A stretch of DNA of 64,000 nucleotides from contig NZ_CP139715.1 in the NCBI RefSeq assembly GCF_034377285.1, forward strand, positions 2,774,001 through 2,838,000. The letters are read 5' to 3'. A model generated the notes under the pieces. That model searched no databases. It worked only from the letters and a program-made list of their open reading frames with translations, and was not told the DNA's origin. Shown one piece after another: positions 34,929 through 42,910 of this stretch (the stretch's first letter is position 1; the number at the start of each line of letters is the position of its first letter). Made by a program: the position numbers and the translations under genes. Source of the DNA: Thalassobaculum sp. OXR-137. GTDB taxonomy: Bacteria > Pseudomonadota > Alphaproteobacteria > Thalassobaculales > Thalassobaculaceae.

Positions 34929-36290
34929 CTATTCCCGGCGCATCCAGAGCCGGGTGACGACCCACAGAACGATGCCGATGCCGATGAGGACCGCGGCGAT
35001 GCCGTACTGGGCGGGGTCCCGGCCGGTCCACGGCCCCACGAGAAACGCGCAGGTCACCGCTCCGGCAATCGCGACCCAGGTCGGCGTGCGGAAATGGTCG
35101 TGCTCCACCTTGTCCTTGCGCAGGACCAGCACGGCGATGTTGACCACCGTGAACACGCCGAGCAGCAGCAGGGCCGTGGTGCCGCCGAGCTGCGGCACCG
35201 CGCCGACGAAGGTGATCAGGCCGGCCGCCAGCACGGTGGTGAACAGGATGGCGGTCACCGGGGTCCGGCGTTTGCGGTTCACCTTGCCGAGCACGCCGGG
35301 CAGCACGCCCTCCTCGCTCATCCCGTAGATCAGGCGGCTGGCCATCAGCAGGTTGATCAGGGCGGAGTTGCCGACCGCGATCATGGTGATCAGGCCGAAG
35401 ATCCACGGCGGAAAGCCGGGGGCGCCGGCCTCCACCACTTTCAGCAGCGGCGTGTCGCCCTCCGACAGCTGGTCCAGCGGGACGATGGAGACCGCGACCA
35501 CTGAGACCAGGACATAGAGGATCGCCGCGATGATCAGGCCGGCGAACAGCATCTTGGGGAAGTTCCGGCCCGGATCCTTGGTCTCCTCCGCCATGTTGAC
35601 CGAGTCCTCGAACCCGACCATGGCGAAGAAGGCCAGGGTGGTCCCGGCGATCACCGGCCAGAAGACGCCGTCCTCGCCGGTGTCGAAGTCGAACGCCTTG
35701 CCGATATCGACGTCCCCCGCCCCGAAGACCAGCATGCCAATGACCAGGATGATGATCAGCCCGGTCAGCTCGATACAGGTGAAGACGGCGTTGACCAGGA
35801 CGCTCTCGCCAACCCCGCGCATATTGATCAGCGCGATGGCGGCGACGAAGCCGAGGCCGATCAGGGTGATCATCCAGCCGCCGAGTTCGAGGCCGAACCC
35901 GTTGGAGAAGTTCTCGGCGAAGGCCCGCGCGGCGGTGGAGGAGGAGGTCAGGCCCGAGGACATGACCGCGAAGGCGACGAGGAAGGTCACGAAATGGATG
36001 CCGAACGCCTTCTCGGTGTACAGCGCCGCGCCCGCGGCCTTGGGGTATTTGGTAACCAGTTCGAGATAGCTGCAGGCGGTCAGCGCGGCGACGACGAAGG
36101 CCACGAGGAAGGGCAGCCAGACGATGCCGCCGACCTCCTCGGCCACCTTGCCGGTGAGGGCGTAGATGCCGGTTCCGAGAACGTCGCCGACAATGAAGAG
36201 CAGCAGCAGACCCGGTCCGATGGCGCGCTTCAACTTGGGCTTGTCGCGGTCAGCCCGCGGGGTGGAGTCCTGCTCAGTGACGTCAGACAT
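34929..36290 (-). CDS. APC-family amino acid permease
   Basis: A 453-residue transporter with about 12 membrane helices. The first helix carries GPGLLLLFIVGDVLGTGIYAL, the typical APC substrate site, and FFAMVGFEDSVNMAEETKDP is the conserved loop after helix 6. It should import an amino acid or amine. The start at 36290 is chosen because GGAG stands ten bases upstream and it removes four residues that lack support. Which substrate it carries cannot be read from sequence. Confidence 0.87.
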   Translation of the reverse strand: MSDVTEQDSTPRADRDKPKLKRAIGPGLLLLFIVGDVLGTGIYALTGKVAEEVGGIVWLPFLVAFVVAALTACSYLELVTKYPKAAGAALYTEKAFGIHFVTFLVAFAVMSSGLTSSSTAARAFAENFSNGFGLELGGWMITLIGLGFVAAIALINMRGVGESVLVNAVFTCIELTGLIIILVIGMLVFGAGDVDIGKAFDFDTGEDGVFWPVIAGTTLAFFAMVGFEDSVNMAEETKDPGRNFPKMLFAGLIIAAILYVLVSVVAVSIVPLDQLSEGDTPLLKVVEAGAPGFPPWIFGLITMIAVGNSALINLLMASRLIYGMSEEGVLPGVLGKVNRKRRTPVTAILFTTVLAAGLITFVGAVPQLGGTTALLLLGVFTVVNIAVLVLRKDKVEHDHFRTPTWVAIAGAVTCAFLVGPWTGRDPAQYGIAAVLIGIGIVLWVVTRLWMRRE

Positions 36291-36615
36291 TGGCAACTCC
36301 AAATCTCGGTTGCGATCCGGGCTGCGGCCGCATGGAAGCGCGGTCGACGGGAGACGCTGAAGAGTGCCGGGCTTGGCCCGTTACCGATGAACGCCGCGTC
36401 GGTCGATCAGTTCCCCTGATTTTTGAAGGGATAAGGGCGGGCGACGGCGCGTCGGCCGACTTCGGGACCTCGGCGGCGGACAGACGCGGTCTGTGGCGAA
36501 ACCGGCGATCGCGCGCGGCTCACCTTCATCCGCAGCCCTCCGGCATGGGCGACGGTCACCGGTCGCTTGCGCGACCTGGCTGCGGAGTGTCCGGTCCTTG
36601 ATCCGGCAAAGTCTC
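36291..36615. other. Intergenic region, no gene recognised
   Basis: About 325 bases upstream of the permease gene and downstream of the cytochrome gene. It must hold the permease promoter on the reverse strand, but no clear -35/-10 pair was found. Open frames here are shadows without coding character. Confidence 0.45.
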
Positions 36616-37848
36616 TCAGTGGGCGCCGCGGAGGTCCGCGACGGCCTCTTCGGTCACCGCGCTCGCGGAATTGCCGAAGGCGTTCCGCACGTAGGTAAGA
36701 GTGGCGGCCACCTCGGCGTCGCTGAGCTTCCAGTGGAAGGGCGGCATGGCGAACGGGGTCGGATAGCGATCGGTCGGCACCGCCTTGGCCCCGTCCAGGA
36801 CCGCCCGGATGAGGGTCGTCGGATTGCGCGAATGGACCAGGGACGATCCGGCCAGGGTCGCGAACATGCCTTTCACGCCTTCGCCCTTCGGCCCGTGACA
36901 GGCGGCGCATTGGGTGGCGTAGATCTCGGCACCGAGAGTCATGACCGTGTCCTCCGGACGCGCGGTCTCGTCGCGGTCGTTTTCCTCTTCGGCGTCCACC
37001 GGCAGGTCGCGCAGGTAGGCGACCACCGCGGAGATATCCGCATCGGTCATCCAGCGGGTCGACTTGTCGATCACTTCCGCCATCGGCCCGAACGCGGCCG
37101 TCCGGTCGTTGCGGCCGTGCTTCAGGAAGGCCTTCAACTCGGTCTCGGGCCAGTCGCCGATCCCGTCGCGCCCCTCGGCCCGCAGGGACGGGGCGAACCA
37201 GCCCTCGGCCATCCCGCCGGTATAGCGGGCGCTGCCCTGCTTCTCCGCCCCGATGAGATTGCGCGGGCTGTGGCAGGCCGAGCAGTGGCCCAGCCCTTCG
37301 ACCAGATAGCGCCCGCGGTTCCAGTCGGCCGATTTCTCGGGATCCGGCACGAAATCCTTCTCCTCGAAGTTCAGCAGGTTCCAGGCGCGCATGGAGGCCC
37401 GCATCCCGATCAGCGGCGGCAGCTCCGGCTTGCGGATCTCGTTGCGGACCGGGTCGAGGCTCTGGAGATAGGCGAAGATCGCGTCGGAATCCTCCCGCGT
37501 GACATAGGTGAAATGGGTGTAGGGGAAGGCCGGATAGAGGCGCTCGCCGTCCTCGCCCACGCCCTCGTCCAGGGCGCGGAAGAAGGTGTCGGCGTTCCAG
37601 TCGCCGATGCCGGTGTCCGGGTCGGGGGTCAGGTTGGCCGAATAGATCGTGCCGAACGGGGTCGGCAGGGCGCGGTTGCCCGCATAGGACGGCTGTCCTG
37701 CGACCGTGTGGCAGGCCTCGCAGTCGCCGACGCGGGTGAGATAGAGGCCGCGCTTCACGGTCGACCAGGTGTTGGCGTCCTGGGCGGCGACCGGTCCCGC
37801 GGCCAGCAGGCCGATCAGCGCGATGACAAGAGTGCCTGTCCGGGTCAT
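36616..37848 (-). CDS. Triheme cytochrome c subunit of a membrane dehydrogenase
   Basis: A 410-residue exported cytochrome. A signal peptide (VIALIGLLAAGPVAAQ) is followed by three heme c sites: CEACH at 43-47, CSACH at 189-193 and CAACH at 314-318. This is the layout of the cytochrome subunit of gluconate 2-dehydrogenase and alcohol dehydrogenase, which passes electrons from the flavin subunit to ubiquinone. It is the last gene of the operon, and its start overlaps the GMC stop by four bases. Confidence 0.9.
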   Translation of the reverse strand: MTRTGTLVIALIGLLAAGPVAAQDANTWSTVKRGLYLTRVGDCEACHTVAGQPSYAGNRALPTPFGTIYSANLTPDPDTGIGDWNADTFFRALDEGVGEDGERLYPAFPYTHFTYVTREDSDAIFAYLQSLDPVRNEIRKPELPPLIGMRASMRAWNLLNFEEKDFVPDPEKSADWNRGRYLVEGLGHCSACHSPRNLIGAEKQGSARYTGGMAEGWFAPSLRAEGRDGIGDWPETELKAFLKHGRNDRTAAFGPMAEVIDKSTRWMTDADISAVVAYLRDLPVDAEEENDRDETARPEDTVMTLGAEIYATQCAACHGPKGEGVKGMFATLAGSSLVHSRNPTTLIRAVLDGAKAVPTDRYPTPFAMPPFHWKLSDAEVAATLTYVRNAFGNSASAVTEEAVADLRGAH

Positions 37849-39605
37849 GCCTGCACCAAGGGGCCGGGATTGCGCAGATACTGCTCGCGGATCGCCTTGG
37901 CCGAATGATAGGCGAGCGCGGCGACGGTGCCGGTCGGGTTGTAGCCCGGGTTCTGCGGGAAGGCGCCGGCCCCCATCAGGAACAGGTTCGGCAGGTCCCA
38001 GCTCTGCAGATAGCGGTTGATCACGCTGCCCTGCGGGGTGGCGCCCATCATGGTGCCGCCGGTGTTGTGGGTGGTCTGGTAGGGCGCGATGTCGTACGGG
38101 ACCTTGGCCTGGCTCACCTTGATCTCGCGTCCGCCCATTGCCCGGGCGATCTCGGTGGCGCGCTCGGTGATGTAGCGCGACATGGCGATATCGTTGGGCT
38201 TGCAGTCGAAGGTCATCCGCATCAGCGGGCGGCCGTAGACGTCCTTGTAGGTCGGGTCGAGGTCGAGATAGTTCGAGCGGTAGCTCATGACGGCACCATG
38301 GGTGCCGACCTTGATCGTGTGGTTGTAGCTGTCGCGGACCGCCTGCTTCCAGCCGAGCCCGAACTTCGGCGTGCCGTCCGGCACCGGGTGGCTCTCGATC
38401 GGCCGGCCGTTGGTCTGCCATTGGGCGATGTAGCCGCCGCCGATGAAGCCCAGGCCGCTGTGGTCGAAATTGTCGCCGTTGAACTCGTCGATGACCTGTC
38501 CCAGCGCGCCGGCGCCGATGAACGGGTTCACCGCCAGGTCGTCGTAGAAGACGCTGACGCCCGAGACGATCTGATAGGCGTAGTTCTTGCCGACCACGCC
38601 CTGTCCGGTTGCCGGGTCGTAGGGCTGCCCGATGCCGGAATGCAGCATCAGGTGGACGTTGTGAGTGATGTAGGCGGCCAGAATCACCATGTCGGCGGGC
38701 TGGTGGAAGACCTGGCCTTCCTCGTTGACGTACTCCACGCCGGTGGCCTGTTTGCCGTCATGCAGCACCCGCAGCACCATCGCCCCGGTGCGCAGGCTGA
38801 AATTGTCGCGCCGTGCCAGGGCCGGCAGGATCGTGGTCGAGGCGGTCGCCTTCGAGTAGTTGCCGCAGGCGAACTTCTCGCAGAAGCCGCAATAGGTGCA
38901 GGGTGCGAGCTGCACGCCGAGCGGGTTGGTATAGGCTTGGCTCATATTGGCCGACGGCCCCGGGAACGGTGCGTAGCCGAGCTCGCGCGCGGCATCGGCG
39001 AAAACCATTGGCGCCTTCACCATCTGCATCGGCGGCGTCGGATACTCGCTGGATCGCGGCCCTTCGAACGGGTTGCCGCCCTCCTGGATCCGGCCGTTCA
39101 GGTTGCCGGCCTTGCCGGCGATGCCGCAGATCTTCTCGAACGTGTCGTAATGCGGCTCGAGCTCGTCATAGGTGACGCCCCAGTCCTGGATCGTCATATC
39201 CTCGGGGATCGCATCCCCGCCGTACCGCTCCTCGTTGTGGCTGCGCGCCTGGAAGTCCGACGGCAGGAAGCGCCAGGTCTGGCCGTTCCAGTGCACGCCT
39301 GAGCCGCCGACGCCCGTCCCGGGCAGGAACGAGCCCAGCATGCGCATCGGCAGCGCGGTCTGGTCTTGCGTGTTGCGGAAGGTCAGGGTCTCTCGCGAGA
39401 GGCTCTCGAACAGCTCGTCGCGGTAGCGGTACCGGACCTCGTCCTGGGCGTTGGTGACCGCGTAGTCGGTCGAGGTGTTGCGCCAGAGCCCGCGCTCCAG
39501 GGCCAGGACGTCCAGACCCTCCAGGGTGAGCTGTTCGGCCATGATCGCGCCGGTCCAGCCGAACCCGACGATGACGACGTCCTTGCGGGGGAGTTTGGTG
39601 GTCAT
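37845..39605 (-). CDS. GMC oxidoreductase, flavin subunit of a membrane dehydrogenase
   Basis: A 586-residue flavoprotein with the FAD-binding VVIVGFGWTGAIMAEQL at the N-terminus and the C-terminal histidine region with TTHNTGGTMMG. It groups with gluconate 2-dehydrogenase-type GMC subunits, helped by its neighbours: a gamma-type subunit upstream and a triheme cytochrome downstream. It oxidises a polyol or sugar acid in the periplasm. The cysteines in CTYCGFCEKFACG could form an iron-sulfur or structural site. The substrate is uncertain. Confidence 0.88.
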   Translation of the reverse strand: MTTKLPRKDVVIVGFGWTGAIMAEQLTLEGLDVLALERGLWRNTSTDYAVTNAQDEVRYRYRDELFESLSRETLTFRNTQDQTALPMRMLGSFLPGTGVGGSGVHWNGQTWRFLPSDFQARSHNEERYGGDAIPEDMTIQDWGVTYDELEPHYDTFEKICGIAGKAGNLNGRIQEGGNPFEGPRSSEYPTPPMQMVKAPMVFADAARELGYAPFPGPSANMSQAYTNPLGVQLAPCTYCGFCEKFACGNYSKATASTTILPALARRDNFSLRTGAMVLRVLHDGKQATGVEYVNEEGQVFHQPADMVILAAYITHNVHLMLHSGIGQPYDPATGQGVVGKNYAYQIVSGVSVFYDDLAVNPFIGAGALGQVIDEFNGDNFDHSGLGFIGGGYIAQWQTNGRPIESHPVPDGTPKFGLGWKQAVRDSYNHTIKVGTHGAVMSYRSNYLDLDPTYKDVYGRPLMRMTFDCKPNDIAMSRYITERATEIARAMGGREIKVSQAKVPYDIAPYQTTHNTGGTMMGATPQGSVINRYLQSWDLPNLFLMGAGAFPQNPGYNPTGTVAALAYHSAKAIREQYLRNPGPLVQA

Positions 39606-40303
39606 GGGGTTGTCCTTCTGGCGACGGACACGGGATCCAGGATCACGGGCTTGCCGCCGTGATCGATCCAGGGGCGGTAGTCGTAGCGGGCACCGGGGAA
39701 GCCGATCATCCGCCAGCCCTGCATGTCCCGGTTGCCGCCATAGACCGGGTCGCCGAAGAATCCTTCCAGGGTGTTCTGCCAGAGCGTGTCGAAGAACGTC
39801 TTGGCGTGGACATGCTCCAGCTCGATCTCCCCCTCCGACAGGCGGGTCAGCACGTCGTCCTGGGCGTCGTCGTCGAGATCGGCGAAGGGACCGTTGTTCG
39901 CGGCGGCGAGGAACGCCTCGATATCCGCGATCGCCTGGCGGTACAGCAGGGCCGGAGCCTCGGCCTGATATCCCTGGGTGGCGAGACCGGCCTGGAAGGG
40001 CGGTTGCAGATAGTAGATATCGCCGCGGCCATAGGCGCCGGCGAGCTGGGCATCGATGTAGTCCACCACGCCGAGTTCGGAGGCCGACGGTGTGTCGTCG
40101 GCGGGGATGAGGCGATCGACGGCGGCGGTGACGAACGTCCGTTCCTCGTCCGTGAGGAACCGCCTGGACGCGTCGAAGTCATTTGGCGGCTGGGCCTTGC
40201 CCGATGTCCAAGGGATCCCTCCCCGGAACTCACGCGCCTGGGCCCCTGCGGCAAGGGCCAGGGCGGAGACCCCGACAAGAAACGATCGGCGCAACATGTG
40301 CAT
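39602..40303 (-). CDS. Gluconate 2-dehydrogenase subunit 3 family protein
   Basis: A 233-residue gamma-type subunit with a twin-arginine-like signal (MLRRSFLVGVSALALAAGAQA). This is usual because the subunit carries the folded flavin subunit through the Tat system. The domain has FLTDEERTFVTAAVDRLIPAD and ends in PGARYDYRPWIDHGG, typical of the family. The next gene overlaps its stop by four bases. An ATG two codons later (MLRRS) is an equal start. Confidence 0.88.
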   Translation of the reverse strand: MHMLRRSFLVGVSALALAAGAQAREFRGGIPWTSGKAQPPNDFDASRRFLTDEERTFVTAAVDRLIPADDTPSASELGVVDYIDAQLAGAYGRGDIYYLQPPFQAGLATQGYQAEAPALLYRQAIADIEAFLAAANNGPFADLDDDAQDDVLTRLSEGEIELEHVHAKTFFDTLWQNTLEGFFGDPVYGGNRDMQGWRMIGFPGARYDYRPWIDHGGKPVILDPVSVARRTTP

Positions 40304-40634
40304 GAGCCTGTCTCCCGGTCTTCGTTCCTGGGAAACGGCGGGGGCGGAGGTCGGTTCCAGCGGAATCGGAAACTCGCGATCCTTCGATGCAACCGAAAGC
40401 GGATCCTCACGTTGCCCTCGAGAGGGATCGCCGACCGAGCGGCGGGATCCGCTTTCTGAAGGGGATTCCGCTCCTGGCGCCAGGCTTGCCCATCACCGCC
40501 TTGTTTGAGGGGAATTCAAGCGCACAATCAATCTAAGCGAGAATTAATAAATCATAAAATCAGAGATTGATGATATAGTTGCGTGCCACTTGGGCGGGGA
40601 ACGACTAGTCGACTAATAGTACCGGAGACGCCAA
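40304..40634. other. Intergenic transition with AT-rich segment
   Basis: About 330 bases between the dehydrogenase operon (reverse) and the small gene at 40635. From about 40500 the sequence becomes AT-rich. CGACTAGTCG at 40602-40611 is a perfect palindrome, and CGACTAGT/CGACTAAT form an 8-base direct repeat, placed as an operator would be before 40635. No other gene was seen. Confidence 0.45.
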
Positions 40635-40826
40635 ATGGATGGTCACCGAGAGGAAAAGCGACTCAATCGTCAGCAAATCATGCTGTCAGACAGTGAAATT
40701 GAGATACTGAAGGACTGGCAATTCGGAAACCGGATTCCGACGATGGCGGCCGCAATACGCGAAGCATTGCGGATCGGTCTTGAAAAGGAATTGACTTCGG
40801 ATATTGGGCCACATTTTCGAGAGTAG
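40635..40826 (+). CDS. Small ribbon-helix-helix-like protein
   Basis: A 63-residue protein with ATG preceded by CCGGAGACGCC. The core LSDSEIEILKDWQFG followed by AAAIREALRIGLEKEL has the strand-helix-helix character of Arc/CopG-type DNA-binding proteins and antitoxins. It is lower in GC than the host genes. The palindromic sequence just upstream may be its own operator. No partner toxin was identified. Confidence 0.55.
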   Translation: MDGHREEKRLNRQQIMLSDSEIEILKDWQFGNRIPTMAAAIREALRIGLEKELTSDIGPHFRE

Positions 40827-41131
40827 GAAAATCAGAATTTAGTCATGGTCCTGTATGTGTCGCTATTTGGAGGGGGACGCTTCCAATCTTCGGAAGATTA
40901 GGATCGCCCGACATAGATATACGAAGCATCGAACCCTCTCGGTCCTGAAGCGGACTGAGGCGCTTGCCGATATCGGCATTCTTTCTCAGTCGAATACCGA
41001 TCGGAACCGGCACCCGTCGCGCGCAGAGGTTTGCCGGAGCCTGCCGGCATTCCATGCGAACGGAGGCGCCGGCTGCGAAGGCCATTGAGCGCTTGTGGCT
41101 AGATCCCGAAACTCGACCTCCCGGCCCAGGA
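40827..41131. other. Intergenic region with a 15-base palindrome
   Basis: About 305 bases. AATCTTC-G-GAAGATT at 40885-40899 is a perfect dyad. Two overlapping open frames of about 78 residues on opposite strands have no family likeness or good ribosome site, so neither is called. Confidence 0.4.
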
Positions 41132-41314
41132 TCAGGACCTGTTCTCCGGCTTCAGCTTCGGATCGGTCTCGGAAAGGCCCTTGAGTTGGGCCTCGCTCAG
41201 GGTGTCGTACAGTTCGCGGGCCGCGTCGTTGAGCTGGTCCTTCGCGATCTCGCCCCGCTTTGCGGCGAGGGCCATCGCCGCGGCCTGCTCCTGGTCCTGT
41301 GAATTTCCCGTCAT
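41132..41314 (-). CDS. DUF3008-like small protein
   Basis: A 60-residue protein, starting at 41314 with GGAGAA upstream. Its layout, AAAMALAAKRGEIAKDQLND followed by LYDTLSEAQLKGLSE and a lysine-rich end, matches the DUF3008 family of small proteins. Function unknown. It appears to be the last host gene before the integrated element. Confidence 0.65.
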   Translation of the reverse strand: MTGNSQDQEQAAAMALAAKRGEIAKDQLNDAARELYDTLSEAQLKGLSETDPKLKPENRS

Positions 41315-41514
41315 CGTCGGTTCTCCGGTAAAGAGGGGCATCAAGCCCTACTATGACGGAAACAGCCTGCCGGGCCGGAGGTTCCCGCCCGTCCGCCGAA
41401 TGCCGGGAGCAAGGCCCTGCGTCTGCGCCGCGCGCCCATCGTCGATCGGCGAGGGAAAAGTGCTGGCCGACGACGGCTTTCGTCATCCAATAAGTTATTG
41501 AATTAATTATAATT

Positions 41515-41535
41515 TGGTGGCCCCGGAGGGAGTCG
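41515..41535 (-). other. Putative attachment site: tRNA 3'-end copy
   Basis: Read on the reverse strand, these 21 bases are CGACT, CCCTC, CGGGGCC, A, CCA. They are exactly the end of a T-loop, the 3' side of a 5-bp T-stem, a 7-base acceptor strand, a discriminator base and CCA. The sequence further upstream does not continue as a tRNA. That is what an integrase leaves at one end when it inserts in a tRNA gene. Host genes lie to the left and phage genes to the right, so the whole tRNA should lie beyond the right end of the window. Confidence 0.7.
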
Positions 41536-41590
41536 TTACCAGAATCCAATATCGTAAATAATTCAATTGGTTATTTAAGATATTAGAGGT

Positions 41591-41613
41591 CGGACTAGGC
41601 AGAGACTAGGCAG
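41591..41613. repeat. Tandem GACTAGGCAG motifs near the attachment site
   Basis: GACTAGGCAG occurs at 41593-41602 and again at 41604-41613. An inverted copy of CGGACTAGGC is at 41691-41700. They lie 55-185 bases inside the element from the putative attachment core, where integrase arm-binding or excisionase sites usually are. Confidence 0.45.
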
Positions 41614-41690
41614 TTTTCTATCCGGATCGTCGTCTACCAGGTCGTCTCGAAATCGAACAGCGGTGCCGACGTCGGCGCGATGACATTGAC

Positions 41691-41700
41691 GCCTAGTCCG
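41691..41700. repeat. Inverted copy of the CGGACTAGGC motif
   Basis: GCCTAGTCCG, the exact reverse complement of 41591-41600, at the end of the first reverse-strand gene of the element. Confidence 0.4.
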
Positions 41701-42340
41701 CGAGCACGACGACCGGCTTTCGCCCGCCCTTGACGACGGGGTTGCGCCAGGGGTGGGCGTATCGTTTTCCAGACGGGATCTTGCGCGACGTCCGGATCTC
41801 CCGTCCCGACGCTTCCCACTCAGTGATTCCCGCGAGTAGATGGTCCGGCCTGTAGCCGTCGAACTTCGTCTTCGTATCGTTCAGCTGGAATGTAGGAGCC
41901 GGGAGACCAAGCTCTGCCGCGCGAAGAATCGCAGCTTCGATCAAGTCGACGAGCCGGATAACTCGGGTCTTCGGGAGGCCCGCGATACGCGCCACCCATT
42001 GTATCCCGTCGGTCATCGCTGTCTCAACATGATCGCCCATCCGGATCGTCAAGACCTGAACGACGTTCCGCCCACCTTCTGGGATGGCAAAGCCTTCGAC
42101 CCCTCCGGGCGTTCTACTGAACCGCATCGTCGCTGGGAGGAAGGACGGCGGCACGTTCAACCGGATCAGTTCGCCGCCGGGGAGACGCATTTCGTTTCGT
42201 CCAACAATCCGGACGGCACCGTTGTCGCAACGCTCTGCGCGGATTGCCCACTCGACACCTGCGCTCGCAGATCGGCGAGTATTGCCCTGTCCATAGACCT
42301 CGCGAATGACAGTCTCAGCGGTTCTGGGGTCGAGCTTCAT
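41693..42340 (-). CDS. Unknown protein at the left end of the prophage
   Basis: A 215-residue protein from ATG 42340 (MKLDPRTAETVIREVYG). The frame is open for another 62 residues upstream, but these look non-coding. A central part has AVRIVGRNEMRLPGGELIRL and VQVLTIRMGDHVETAMTDG, suggesting strands; the C-terminal part is basic (KGGRKPVVVLAD). It does not look like an integrase although it lies next to the attachment site. No good ribosome site is visible, so the start is uncertain. Confidence 0.5.
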   Translation of the reverse strand: MKLDPRTAETVIREVYGQGNTRRSASAGVEWAIRAERCDNGAVRIVGRNEMRLPGGELIRLNVPPSFLPATMRFSRTPGGVEGFAIPEGGRNVVQVLTIRMGDHVETAMTDGIQWVARIAGLPKTRVIRLVDLIEAAILRAAELGLPAPTFQLNDTKTKFDGYRPDHLLAGITEWEASGREIRTSRKIPSGKRYAHPWRNPVVKGGRKPVVVLAD

Positions 42341-42910
42341 AGGCGGGATTGTAGCCAATCCGACCCCACTGAAAGGAACGGGCGTGGAGGGGCCAATCCG
42401 AAAGGGCAGAAAATTGAAATCTTCACTAAAGAATAGCTGGCGGTCGTTTGTTCGATGACTACGTGCAGCTCCGCAACGTCTAGATGACGCCGCGACCACC
42501 CCATAGGCGGACGCCAAATTCTGCACTCACGGATATTACTACCCAGGGAACGAAGGAGGGTAGACGAGGTAAAGCGACGAGTTCCGGGTCCGACCCCCGC
42601 GTCTCGTTCGATTACCTCCTTTCGGAGCCGGTGAGGCTCCCCGAGAGGCCGGTCTCATCCCGGCGGGCTCGGATAGCCGGAACTGGTATACGGCATCGCG
42701 GAGTAGGTCGGTCACCCGAAACCACACTGCAAAAAGAGAGAACCCCGACGGCGCTAACCGTCGAGGCTCTTCATCTCGGGTCTCTCAGCGCGAGCAAGCG
42801 ATAGAGCAACCGTCCTAGCGAGACGAGTTCTACCAAATCTCGCCCTGAGACGCCAAACTGAACATGGTGTCGAACGAGCCGTGACGCGGCGCAAGGCGAA
42901 AGAATAGACG
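42341..42910. other. Intergenic region upstream of the primase-helicase gene
   Basis: About 570 bases. Open frames here have no family likeness. It contains the stem-loop at 42731-42766 and several short GC-rich hairpins, and could include the replication origin of the element, but no repeated iterons were seen. Confidence 0.4.
42731..42766 (-). terminator. Stem-loop with U-rich tail on the reverse strand
   Basis: CCCCGACGG and CCGTCGAGG pair with one mismatch around CGCTAA. On the reverse strand the stem is followed by TTCTCTCTTTTT, a good intrinsic terminator tail. It would stop reverse transcription entering the left module. Confidence 0.5.

Larger units (their letters stand above)
41315..41692. 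other. Left junction region of the integrated element
   Basis: About 378 bases without a gene. It is AT-rich around 41490-41590 and holds the tRNA 3'-end copy at 41515-41535 and the repeated CGGACTAGGC motifs at 41591-41613 and 41691-41700, described separately. Confidence 0.6.

Noticed and set aside
40855-41088. 77-codon forward frame between the small RHH-like and DUF3008-like genes
   Set aside because: An overlapping frame of equal length exists on the other strand, and neither has a ribosome site or family likeness.
41693-42340. Integrase gene next to the attachment site
   Set aside because: The protein lacks the R-H-R-Y residues of tyrosine recombinases and any serine-recombinase motif.
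42539-42727. 62-codon reverse frame between the left-end gene and the primase-helicase
   Set aside because: It runs through hairpin-rich sequence, has no ribosome site and looks like translated non-coding DNA.
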